Shown here one piece after another: positions 26,801 through 34,147 of a stretch of DNA of 64,000 nt. The notes under the pieces are model-generated. The model did no database searches. It was not told the origin of the DNA and worked only from the letters and a program-made list of their open reading frames with translations. The DNA comes from UBA5069 sp964560495. GTDB lineage: Bacteria > Chloroflexota > Anaerolineae > Caldilineales > Caldilineaceae. The translations under genes and the position numbers were made by a program. The stretch is from assembly GCA_964560495.1 (NCBI GenBank), contig CAZLMM010000030.1:1-64000 (forward strand), in the 5' to 3' direction. Position 1 is the stretch's first letter. Each line of letters opens with the position of its first letter.

Positions 26801-27322
26801 GAGCGCTGCAAGCGGTTCCTGCGCGTGACCTTTGGCGAGGCCCATTTCAGCGAGAACCTGGCTTTTGTCGAGCAGGCGCTGGGGCGGGACCTGCGCAGCT
26901 ACTTCCTGCGCGACTTCTACGACGACCACGTGAAGCGCTATCAGAAGCGCCCCATCTACTGGCTCTTCTCCTCGCCCAAGGGCAGCTTCAACGCGCTCAT
27001 CTACATGCACCGCTACCGCCCCGACACGGTCTCCGTGGTGCTCAACGACTATCTGCGTGACTTCCGCAGAAAGCTGGAGGCGCACAAGCGCCACCTGGAG
27101 CAGGTGAGCATCAGCGCGGCGGCCACGCCCAGGGAGAAGAGCGCGGCGCTCAAGGAGATCGGCAAGCTGGAGAAGAGCATCGCCGAACTGACGGCCTATG
27201 AGAGCGACGTGCTCTATCCGCTGGCGACGCAGCAGGTGGCGCTCGACCTGGATGACGGGGTGAAGGTGAATTACAACAAGTTGGGGCGGGCGCTGCGGAA
27301 GATTGTTGGGGTGAGTGGGTAG
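23834..27322 (+). CDS. pglX: BREX-1 adenine-specific DNA methyltransferase PglX/BrxX
   Basis: This 1162-aa methyltransferase begins MDTRTLEKFARTARRQL, the normal PglX start; a TTG at 23810 would add eight residues. The SAM motif DSAAGSGHML starts at D289 and the catalytic NPPYLG at N468, typical of gamma-class N6-adenine enzymes. PglX marks host BREX sites, and its central-to-C-terminal region sets specificity. Residues about 645-815 (25770-26280) are visibly AT-richer, with different codon choice from the rest of the gene, which suggests recombination of the target-recognition region. The frame is intact, so the gene looks functional. Confidence 0.93.
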   Translation: MDTRTLEKFARTARRQLHEQVAAKIEQALRTDSATLREHSKAVQKLKQEIKDASRDAVVERVAYTWFNRFCALRFMDVNHYTPVGVVSPAAGFTQPELLQEAKQGQIDDSLPVDRQQVLDLLSGRLPARAPQQEAYRLLLVAACNGYHGAMPFLFEPIADYTELLMPDDLLSEGSILQAVRDALTPDACQDEEVIGWLYQFYIAEKKEAVDEKVKAGGKVAVDELPAKTSLYTPDWIVRFLVENSLGRLWLLNRPQSKLAERMHYSIRPEQAFTDFVRVTSPEELRVADSAAGSGHMLLYAFDLLYAIYEEEGYNPPDIPRLILTQNLYGMEIDERSAALAAFALTMKARRYDRRFLRRGVRPNICVLHSVQFTEPELSGAAWLRKLGANLIDLPARDALLHDLAAAARLSSVGSLLRPQLTPAQIERVTAAIDEGDDLFTQGFNDRVRDALAQVAYLARGYHVVVANPPYLGSSMNDDLKDFARDNYPDSKADLFAMFMERNLDLATHGGLVAMITMQSWMFLSSYEKLRAKLLDQQTLLTMAHLGAKAFDSIGGEVVSTTAFVVERTHRPDFKGSYVRLVDGNSEAEKEAALRNALASPHATGPSPLYRASATDFKKIPGAPIAYWVTRETLTAFEGPKLEGFAVSAGRCKTHNDEKFVRFCWEIGMNNVGPSIKWKMLSHGGEFRRWYGNRNRVFDWTENARNTYSQYGGLSQSRYWNTAALAWSDISSKPIAVRLKPADSENSSLAPTLIPVTEAHIFPMLGYLNSKSANWFLAAVNSTFHSNPGDVLKLPYRLVTSIDRIIDELVVQSKKDWDSYETSWDFTTLPLLRPEHCRATLAAAYASLRAHWQAMTDEMQRLEEENNRIFIDAYGLQDELTPDVPLHEITLTCNPHYRYSGQLAGESGQLEARLLTDTMRELISYAVGCMFGRYSLDKPGLILANAGETVDDYVWKVARGEEREAITFMPDRDNVLPILDGDWFADDIVERCKRFLRVTFGEAHFSENLAFVEQALGRDLRSYFLRDFYDDHVKRYQKRPIYWLFSSPKGSFNALIYMHRYRPDTVSVVLNDYLRDFRRKLEAHKRHLEQVSISAAATPREKSAALKEIGKLEKSIAELTAYESDVLYPLATQQVALDLDDGVKVNYNKLGRALRKIVGVSG

Positions 27323-27335
27323 GAGCGCGATGTCC

Positions 27336-27530
27336 AACCCGCTTCAGCGGGTTTGTCGCGCCAGACGCCGAATTCATTCGGCGGGCTTGCGGCCTGCCTG
27401 CCCCAGGGGCGTTATCCAAGTTGGGGGCGCGTGCCACGTCCCCGGCACAGCGCACAGCTACTGCGGTCTGGCGACATCTCCTGCGCTGCGCCGGGGACGT
27501 TGTCTGCCCCAACGCCCCAGTTGTGGGCGC
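27336..27530. repeat. Palindrome-rich intergenic DNA after pglX
   Basis: AACCCGCT-TC-AGCGGGTT (27336-27353) is a short hairpin just past pglX. GCCGAATTCATTCGGC follows. ACGTCCCCGGC (around 27436) pairs with GCCGGGGACGT (around 27493) in a larger imperfect hairpin. No gene is visible between 27323 and 27580. The first hairpin may terminate transcripts. Confidence 0.45.
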
Positions 27531-27580
27531 GCCATTCCGTGGTACAATTCGGATCGATGCAGCGGCAATCGTGCGAGAAC

Positions 27581-27790
27581 ATGGTCATAGAGTCCGAGGC
27601 GGAGTACGAAGCTGCACTCGCCCGCGTGGAAACGTTGATGGACGCCGCAGCCGGATCACCACAAGAAGACGAGTTGAACGCCCGCGCCATGCTTGTCGAG
27701 CACTATGAGCGGGCGCACTATCCGATTGCGCCGCCTGATCCACTAGATGCGAACCTGTTTCGCCTGGATCAGCAAGGCATAACCCGGTGA
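27581..27790 (+). pseudogene. HigA-like antitoxin lacking its DNA-binding domain
   Basis: The 69 codons read EAEYEAALARVETLMDAAAG, then EHYERAHYPIAPPDPLDA and a final LDQQGITR. This matches the N-terminal half of the HigA-type antitoxins (COG5499), which normally continue directly into a helix-turn-helix after the QQGLTR segment. The frame stops exactly there and no toxin gene is adjacent. It is probably the remnant of a higBA module, or an orphan truncated antitoxin, inside the BREX insert. Confidence 0.6.
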
Positions 27791-27811
27791 ATCTACGGAG
27801 TGATCCAACCT

Positions 27812-28210
27812 ATGAGCACAATCCAACTCGAATTGCCATTCGACACCTTGCTAAGCAGCCTGCAACAGCTAAATGCTGAGGAACTGACGGAACTCGCGCA
27901 GCACGCTGCCCGGCTAGGCGCGCGGCGTCGAGCGCCCAGCCTCACGCAAGCAGAGACCGACCTCCTCCTCAAGATCAACCAGGGCATTGTGCCGCCCGCA
28001 ACGCAGCGACGTTGTGCTGAACTCACGAAAAAGCAGCGCGCGGGAGGTCTGTCGGACCAGGAGCAGGCTGAACTCATGACCCTGGTTGATGAGATTGAAC
28101 TGCTGAACGCCCGTCGCCTGGGCTATCTGGTGGAGTTGGCCAACATTCGCCAGGTTTCCGTAGATGCATTGATGGTAAGTCTCCAGATCAAACCGCTTAC
28201 CTATGGCTGA
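27812..28210 (+). CDS. Uncharacterised small protein (paralogue of 48153-48575)
   Basis: This 132-aa protein begins MSTIQLELPFDTLLSSLQQL and continues with helical, charged sequence (SLTQAETDLLLKINQGI, LSDQEQAELMTLVDEIELL). The protein at 48153-48575 is highly similar along its whole length, and this ATG aligns with that one's start. I recall similar small proteins in cyanobacteria and Chloroflexota, often before HNH nuclease genes; function unknown. The stop overlaps an ATG at 28203 of a broken second gene. Here it sits inside BREX; the paralogue sits beside a methyltransferase/HNH pair. Confidence 0.7.
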   Translation: MSTIQLELPFDTLLSSLQQLNAEELTELAQHAARLGARRRAPSLTQAETDLLLKINQGIVPPATQRRCAELTKKQRAGGLSDQEQAELMTLVDEIELLNARRLGYLVELANIRQVSVDALMVSLQIKPLTYG

Positions 28211-28310
28211 GTTCCCCACCCTCGCGCAACGACAAGCTGTCGCGGCTTATATAGATGTTCAGAAAAAGATCCGTACCGTAGTGACGACTTCAGTCGTTCA
28301 GCCTACATGA
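28203..28310 (+). pseudogene. Downstream partner gene truncated by a MITE
   Basis: An ATG overlapping the stop of the preceding gene opens MAEFPTLAQRQAVAAY, after which the frame runs into the MITE at 28250 and ends at 28310. Only about 16 native codons remain. The overlap suggests it was translated with the upstream gene. An HNH-type nuclease partner is a guess based on where this small-protein family usually sits. Confidence 0.3.
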
Positions 28311-28352
28311 CGACTGAAGTCGTCACTACGAATGTTTTCCTGATTCTCTATA
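28250..28352. mobile_element. MITE family A, copy 1 (TATAGA ends)
   Basis: This 103-bp element has imperfect terminal inverted repeats: left TATAGATGTTCAGAAAAA, right (reverse complement) TATAGAGAATCAGGAAAA. Its central hairpin is CGTAGTGACGACTTCAGTCG. The copy at 60371-60499 is in the opposite orientation and nearly identical. TA at both edges suggests a Tc1/IS630-type target. It has interrupted the small gene starting at 28203. Confidence 0.75.
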
Positions 28353-28439
28353 GTATGTTCGTGTTACAATCAGGTTGCTATCCTGGGAGCATTTAGACAG
28401 TTGTCCTGGCTACGCTGATCATCACAGAAGGGAGCACCT

Positions 28440-28799
28440 ATGGCTGTACAGCTTGACATGTCACGTTTGCCGCAAACTGCGCAGTTGGAGGTCAACATCC
28501 ATCTTTCGGCGCCGCTGCGCGTGACGGCAGCGGAGGCACGCAAACGCGTCAGCAAATTGGTCATCAGCGAAATCGGCAATCTTCTCTACGGCGGCGAGCC
28601 GACGCTCTCCATCGGCGACCACATCAGTTGGCGTGTGCCTGTCTTGCTGGCCTATCCCGACAGCGGTGTAATCGGGCAAGTTGGCACACTGGATGTCGAT
28701 GTAGAAACCGGTGCTGTTCTGGCAACCGAAGAACACTTAACCACCCTCTCTGATTATGCCGCCTATCTTGCTGAACGTACCGCGCCTCGCGCAGCGTGA
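28440..28799 (+). CDS. Conserved-looking 119-aa protein of unknown function in the BREX insert
   Basis: It starts at an ATG behind GAAGGGAG. The N-terminal part reads QLEVNIHLSAPLRVTAAEAR and the centre ISEIGNLLYGGEPTLSIGDH. The next part resembles a beta strand followed by VDVETGAVLA, a pattern seen in small PepSY/immune-type or DUF-type proteins; no family is certain. It has no signal peptide. Its 3' end overlaps the C39-like gene by 44 bases, so the two are coupled and likely work together. Confidence 0.65.
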   Translation: MAVQLDMSRLPQTAQLEVNIHLSAPLRVTAAEARKRVSKLVISEIGNLLYGGEPTLSIGDHISWRVPVLLAYPDSGVIGQVGTLDVDVETGAVLATEEHLTTLSDYAAYLAERTAPRAA

Positions 28800-29235
28800 T
28801 CGCGCCGACTGCCTGCCAACCTGCGTCGAAATGGTGTTGGCGTTCTATGGGCGTGCGGTTGAGCCCATGTGGCTGCGTCGCGCATTGGATAGCAAGGCAA
28901 TCGGCACACCCGGCTTCAAAGTGCGAAACCTCGAACGTCATGGCTATGCAGTGACGTATGCCTCAGCCACCGATGAGCGCATCTTGTTACAGGCATTAAG
29001 TTCAGGCGTGCCGCCCATCGCGCTGATGTTGACGGCAAATCTCAGCTACTGGGACAAGGAAACTGCTCACGCCGTAGTCGTCATTGGTATGGCTGGTGAT
29101 ACGGTGATCGTCAACGATCCGGCGTTTCCTGAAAGCAGTCAGCGCATCGCACACAACGAGTTCATGCTTGCATGGTCTGATTTTGACTATCTATATGCCC
29201 TGATCCGCCCGCAGGAAGTGCAACAGAACGATTGA
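28756..29235 (+). CDS. C39-type cysteine peptidase-like protein
   Basis: This 159-aa protein has the C39/papain-like pattern: oxyanion Gln13 in LAQRDRADCLPTCVEMVLAF, nucleophile Cys19, His105 in ETAHAVVVIG and Asp121 in VNDPAF. C39 domains normally cut Gly-Gly leaders at ABC exporters; this one is stand-alone and lacks transport domains and a signal peptide. It lies between pglX and pglZ, ends 15 bases before pglZ and overlaps the 119-aa protein gene. This position suggests a BREX accessory, protease or peptidase-fold regulator; this is inferred. Confidence 0.72.
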   Translation: MPPILLNVPRLAQRDRADCLPTCVEMVLAFYGRAVEPMWLRRALDSKAIGTPGFKVRNLERHGYAVTYASATDERILLQALSSGVPPIALMLTANLSYWDKETAHAVVVIGMAGDTVIVNDPAFPESSQRIAHNEFMLAWSDFDYLYALIRPQEVQQND

Positions 29236-29250
29236 AGACTGGCTGCTTGA

Positions 29251-31746
29251 ATGTCACAACTCACCCAAGTGCTCTCAGCGTATTTCTTTGAACGCAATCA
29301 CCGCATCGTCTTCTGGTACGACGACAAGCAGGAACTGCGCGCCGAATTCGATGCACTGACGCTGCCCGGCGTCGAGAAGATCGTGCTGGAGAACAACGAG
29401 TTCGGCGTCAAGCACCGCATCCTGCGCCAGGAAGCCCAGCGCAAGTTCCTGCTCTACCGCGCCGGCCCGCCGCCAGCCCATCTCGACAACTGGCTGCTGG
29501 ATGTGCAGCTTGCCCACGCCGTCTTCCAGGCCGACCAGACCGCGCTCTGGCTGAGCGAGTTGGGGCTGGGCCAGGAATTCACGCCCGTGGTCGCGCCCCA
29601 CGCCGAGTTCTTCCGGTCGGCCCGCCGCCGCGCCGAACTCAAGGCGCTGCTCAAACCCGACGATACCCCGCGCCAGGTGCGCATGAAGCTGCTGGCGGCG
29701 GCCGTCGGCGCCGAGCCGCGCCTCGACGACGTCCTGGAGACCTTGCTCGACGAATTGGCTGCCGGCAGGGAGGAGAAGATCAAGCTGGTCAACCGCTGCG
29801 GGCTGGATGCCGTGCTGTGGGAACAGGCAGAACGCAGCTACGGCTATGTTTCGACCGCGCCTGGTGTACGCGACTTTGCGGTGAGCCTCTTCAAGGCGGG
29901 CTACGCGCTGGGCCTGGGTGAGGCCGCGGCGCTGAATGCCGATGCGCTCTTCTTTCTCAAACGCTGGAAAGAGAGCGTACGCCATCAGGCGGCGTTTGCC
30001 GCGCTATCCGCAGAGTGCGCCGGCATCCTCGGCATCGAACAGGACTTGCAGCGCCGCGACCTGCGCGCCGTGGCCGGGCTGGACTTGTTCGAGTTGATCG
30101 ACCGCAAGCTACTCAGCGACCTGGCGCATGCGGTGGCAGGCCGCACCCTCCCGGCCGGCGTTTGTGCGCAGATCATCCGCCAACGCCGCCAGAGCCACTG
30201 GTTCGATCGCTACGAACACCCCTACGAGGCCATCGATCTGGCGACGCAACTCCTGGAGCAGGTGAGCAAGGTCCATCTGGTCGCGCCATCGCTGGCCGAT
30301 GGTGTGCGCCAGTATGCTGAAGTCTGGTATCGCATCGACCAACTTTACCGCCAGTTTATCTATCACATGCGCGCAGCGGGGCAGAGTACGTTGCTGGCCG
30401 CCCTTTATGAGCAGGTGGAGAACATCTATACCAACAACTTCCTGCTGCCCCTCAACGACCGCTGGCAGCAGGAGGTGGATGATGCCAGCCGATGGGAGGC
30501 GCCGCCGGTTAAAGCGCAGGCCAACTTCTACACGGACTTCGTGCGTCCGTTTGTGCGCAAAGGCAACAAGGTCGTCGTCGTGATCTCCGATGCTATGCGC
30601 TATGAGATCGGCGAAGAACTGCTGCACATGGTCCGCCAGGAAGACCGCTACGACGCCGCCATTGTCCCGGTGCTGGCGGCATTGCCATCATACACCCAAC
30701 TGGGCATGGCTGCGCTGCTGCCGCATACCACGCTGGCGATCAATGCCGACGGCAGCGTGCTGGCGGATGGCGCCAGCACCCAGGGCACGGAGAACCGGCG
30801 GGCGATCTTGCACCAAACGTTGGCGGGCAAAGGGACGGCGCTCAGAGCCGAAGAACTGCTGAACCTGGGCCGCGACGACAGCCGCGCGCTCATGCGCGAC
30901 TTCGACGTGATCTACGTCTATCACAACCGCATCGACGCCGTGGGCGATGGTCGCGACACAGAGGAGCGGATGTGCGAAGCCGCCGCGGACGCGCTGGAAG
31001 AGTTGGTGCGCATCATCAAGAAGCTGGCGAACGCAAACGCCAACAACATGATCGTGACGGCGGATCATGGGTTCCTCTTTCAGCACCGCGCGCTCGACGA
31101 GAGCGACTTCGCCAGCCAGGACGCCACCGGCGCCAACATCACCCACCGCAACCGGCGTTTCGTGTTGGGGACAGGGCTGGACGCAGCCAGCAGCTTCCGG
31201 CATTTTCACGCCCAGGATGTGGGTCTGGAGGGCAACACGGAACTCCTTCTCCTCAAGTCCATCAACCGCCTGCGCGTCAAGGGGGCGGGCAGCCGCTACG
31301 TGCATGGAGGGAGCGCGCTGCAGGAGGTCGTTGTACCCGTTGTCGCGATCAACAAGAAGCGCCAGAGCGACATTAGCGTCGTCGAAGTGGACATCGTGCG
31401 CGGCGCGTCGACGATGATTAGCGCTGGTCAACTGAGCGTTGCTTTCTATCAGACGACGCCGACAACGGAAAAGATACAACCGCGGGTGCTGCGGGCCGGC
31501 ATCTACACCGAGACGGGTGCGCTCATTTCCGACCAGCACAAACTGATTTTTGACTTGACTGCCGAGAACGGGCGCGAAAGAGAGCTGCGCGTCCAATTTG
31601 TACTTACAAAGGCGGCGGACGCAGCCAACAACCAGGAAGTGATCTTGAAGCTGGAAGAACAGGTGCCGGAAACGGCGCATTTTCGTGAATACAAGTCGGC
31701 CCGCTACATGCTGCGGCGGTCATTCACCAGCGACTTTGATTTCTAG
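29251..31746 (+). CDS. pglZ: BREX-1 PglZ alkaline-phosphatase-fold protein
   Basis: This 831-aa protein shows the PglZ core: the metal-binding strand VVVVISDAMRYEIGEEL (about residues 445-461), DVIYVYHNRIDAVGDG, and MIVTADHGFLFQHR (about 600-613), with ligands as in the alkaline phosphatase superfamily. The N-terminus (MSQLTQVLSAYFFERNHRIVFWYD) is typical of type 1 PglZ. It is essential for BREX defence; recent work on the family supports metal-dependent nuclease or phosphodiesterase activity. Its stop overlaps the brxL GTG. Confidence 0.92.
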   Translation: MSQLTQVLSAYFFERNHRIVFWYDDKQELRAEFDALTLPGVEKIVLENNEFGVKHRILRQEAQRKFLLYRAGPPPAHLDNWLLDVQLAHAVFQADQTALWLSELGLGQEFTPVVAPHAEFFRSARRRAELKALLKPDDTPRQVRMKLLAAAVGAEPRLDDVLETLLDELAAGREEKIKLVNRCGLDAVLWEQAERSYGYVSTAPGVRDFAVSLFKAGYALGLGEAAALNADALFFLKRWKESVRHQAAFAALSAECAGILGIEQDLQRRDLRAVAGLDLFELIDRKLLSDLAHAVAGRTLPAGVCAQIIRQRRQSHWFDRYEHPYEAIDLATQLLEQVSKVHLVAPSLADGVRQYAEVWYRIDQLYRQFIYHMRAAGQSTLLAALYEQVENIYTNNFLLPLNDRWQQEVDDASRWEAPPVKAQANFYTDFVRPFVRKGNKVVVVISDAMRYEIGEELLHMVRQEDRYDAAIVPVLAALPSYTQLGMAALLPHTTLAINADGSVLADGASTQGTENRRAILHQTLAGKGTALRAEELLNLGRDDSRALMRDFDVIYVYHNRIDAVGDGRDTEERMCEAAADALEELVRIIKKLANANANNMIVTADHGFLFQHRALDESDFASQDATGANITHRNRRFVLGTGLDAASSFRHFHAQDVGLEGNTELLLLKSINRLRVKGAGSRYVHGGSALQEVVVPVVAINKKRQSDISVVEVDIVRGASTMISAGQLSVAFYQTTPTTEKIQPRVLRAGIYTETGALISDQHKLIFDLTAENGRERELRVQFVLTKAADAANNQEVILKLEEQVPETAHFREYKSARYMLRRSFTSDFDF

Positions 31747-33794
31747 TGACCATGAACCCACTCGACGCCAAAATCACCCAGCGATTTCCTGGTCTGGTCG
31801 TGCGCAAAGACCTGGTCAAGCTGGTCAAGGGCAATGCCATCGTGCCTTCCTACGTGCTGGAGTACCTGCTCGGCCAGTATTGCGCCACCGCCGACGAGGA
31901 GAGCATTCAGTCCGGCATCGAGACCGTCAAGGGCATCCTGGCGCGCCACTATGTACATCGCAGCGAGGCCGGGTTAGTGCGTTCCATGATCCGCGAGCGG
32001 GGACGGCACAAGGTCATCGACAAGGTGAGCGTCGACCTGAACGAAAAGCGCGATGTCTACGAAGCCGCGTTCAGCAACCTGGGCATCAAGCAGGTCATGG
32101 TAGACGCGGACACAGTCAAGCGCCATCCCAAGCTGTTGGTCAGCGGCGTCTGGTGCATCGCCGATCTGAGCTATGAATATGCAGATGACCGAACCGCCGT
32201 GCCGTGGATATTGGACTCGCTGAAGCCGATTCAGCTCTCCAGCTTCGACCTCGAAGGCTATCTGGCTGTGCGGCGCGAGTTCACCACTGACGAATGGCTC
32301 GATCTGCTCGTACAGAGCATCGGCCTCAATCCAGAATTCTTTGGACGTCGCGGCAAACTCCTGCAATTGGTGCGCCTGATTCCGTATTGTGAGCGCAACT
32401 ATAACCTCATTGAGCTGGGGCCGAAGGGGACAGGCAAATCGCACATCTACTCCGAATTCTCGCCCCACGGCATCCTGATCTCAGGCGGCGAGGTCAGCGT
32501 GGCCAAGCTCTTCGTGAACAACTCGAACGGTCGCATCGGCCTTGTCGGCTACTGGGATGTCGTCGCTTTCGACGAGTTCGCCGGCAAGAAGAAGCGGGCA
32601 GACAAGGCGCTGGTGGATATCCTCAAGAACTACATGGCGAACAAGTCATTCTCGCGCGGGATCGAGACGCTAGGCGCCGAAGCCTCCATGGCTTTTGTCG
32701 GCAACACACAGCATACGCTGCCCTACATGCTCAAACACAGCGATCTTTTCGACGATCTGCCCGAACAGTACCACGATTCGGCTTTTCTGGATCGCCTGTA
32801 TTTCTATATTCCGGGCTGGGAAGTCGACATCATCCGCGGTGAGATGTTCTCGGCGGGCTATGGCTTCGTGGTTGATTATCTCGCCGAGATCCTGCGCAAT
32901 CTACGCAACCATGATTTCTCGCATCTCTACCGTGATCACTTCGAGCTTTCCACAGACATGTCCGATCGCGACCGCACCGGTGTGCAGAAGACCTTCTCCG
33001 GGTTGATGAAGATTCTGTACCCGCACCGAGCAGCAACCGCGGAGGAAATCGAGGAATTGCTCAGATTTGCCATTGAAGGTCGCCGCCGGGTGAAGGATCA
33101 ATTGCTGCGCATCGACCCAACCTATGCCGCGGTACATTTCAGTTACGCGAGTCGCGACGGCAGTGAACACACTGTCAAGACGTTGGAAGAGCAATTGCAC
33201 CCTCGCTACTACAGTGGCTCGGCCAGCGACGAGGTGGTGGAATCGCCCGACGCGAAGCCATTGCCGGATTCATCTCCCTCAGCGCAGCCGTCGCCTGTTG
33301 CGGCTGAGCCGCCGCCAGTGCATCTGATCTTTCGCGAAAATCAACGTGGGGTCACCTTCGATCAACTGTTTGGCCTCTATGTGCGCGGTGCAAGACGCAT
33401 CGTCGTAACTGACCCCTACATCCGCAGTTTTTATCAGGCGCGCAACTTTATGGAGTTTCTGGAAACGGTCGCGCGGCAGAAAACCGATGATGAGGAGGTT
33501 GCCGTCCACCTGGTGACTGCCGCAGACGATTTCAAGGGTGAGCATCAGCGCGGCTTCCTGGAGCAGATGCAGACGGCAGCCGCGGCCATCGGCATCCAGC
33601 TCACCTGGGAATTCGACGCCGCCAACACGATCCACGCCCGCCACATTGTCACCGACCACGGCTGGAAAATCCTGCTAGACCGCGGACTGGACATCTATCA
33701 GCATTACGAAATGAACGACGCCTTTGCATTTGCGAACCGGATGCAGCAATACCGGACATGCAAGGCGTTTGAGGTGACGTATTTGAAAGTATAG
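31746..33794 (+). CDS. brxL: BREX AAA+ protein BrxL with MIT_C-like tail
   Basis: This 682-aa protein starts at a GTG overlapping the pglZ TAG (an ATG at 31752 is the alternative). Walker A GPKGTGKSH (K231) and VAFDEFAGKKKR as Walker B belong to the BrxL ATPase core. After a Pro/Ser linker (about residues 495-520), the last 150 residues (IVVTDPYIRSF, then TIHARHIVTDHGWKILLDRG) resemble the phospholipase-D-like MIT_C domain rather than the Lon protease domain of the better-known BrxL proteins. BrxL forms DNA-loaded rings needed for phage restriction in type 1 BREX. Confidence 0.9.
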   Translation: MTMNPLDAKITQRFPGLVVRKDLVKLVKGNAIVPSYVLEYLLGQYCATADEESIQSGIETVKGILARHYVHRSEAGLVRSMIRERGRHKVIDKVSVDLNEKRDVYEAAFSNLGIKQVMVDADTVKRHPKLLVSGVWCIADLSYEYADDRTAVPWILDSLKPIQLSSFDLEGYLAVRREFTTDEWLDLLVQSIGLNPEFFGRRGKLLQLVRLIPYCERNYNLIELGPKGTGKSHIYSEFSPHGILISGGEVSVAKLFVNNSNGRIGLVGYWDVVAFDEFAGKKKRADKALVDILKNYMANKSFSRGIETLGAEASMAFVGNTQHTLPYMLKHSDLFDDLPEQYHDSAFLDRLYFYIPGWEVDIIRGEMFSAGYGFVVDYLAEILRNLRNHDFSHLYRDHFELSTDMSDRDRTGVQKTFSGLMKILYPHRAATAEEIEELLRFAIEGRRRVKDQLLRIDPTYAAVHFSYASRDGSEHTVKTLEEQLHPRYYSGSASDEVVESPDAKPLPDSSPSAQPSPVAAEPPPVHLIFRENQRGVTFDQLFGLYVRGARRIVVTDPYIRSFYQARNFMEFLETVARQKTDDEEVAVHLVTAADDFKGEHQRGFLEQMQTAAAAIGIQLTWEFDAANTIHARHIVTDHGWKILLDRGLDIYQHYEMNDAFAFANRMQQYRTCKAFEVTYLKV

Positions 33795-34074
33795 CTAACC
33801 GCCCGGTCAGAGCGTCCAACACGGCCTGCATCTCCACAGTGCGCGGCACGGCGTCGCGTTCCGGCGTCAGCGGCGCCGGTCGAGTCCAGCGGCGCTCCAT
33901 GTTGAGCAGGAAGATGTTGTTGACCACCGTGGCTGCGCCGCCGCTTTCGGCGTGGGCGGAGAAGAGATACTGGTCGCGGCCGACCTGGTAGAGGTCGCCG
34001 CCGATCTGGGCCGGATGGGAAAGGGGGATGCCGGGCGCAATGGGCGCGGCTTCCAGGCTGACCAGGTCAGTCAC
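33795..34074 (-). pseudogene. Truncated STAND-ATPase-type gene abutting brxL
   Basis: A frame on the opposite strand reads QIGGDLYQVGRDQYLF, VVNNIFLLNMERRW and VEMQAVLDALTGRLAI, like the region just before the P-loop in Chloroflexota NB-ARC/TPR-type proteins. It is then cut at the brxL stop codon, where the native sequence should enter the P-loop. It remains open for some codons upstream of the GTG at 34074. This is the probable remnant of a gene broken when BREX, or its end, was inserted. Confidence 0.45.
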
Positions 34075-34147
34075 GCCGGCCGCAGCCAGGTGGGCTTGCA
34101 GGTCATCGGGCTGGGGAGATTGGGATGGAAGGACAGGCGGCGTGCAT

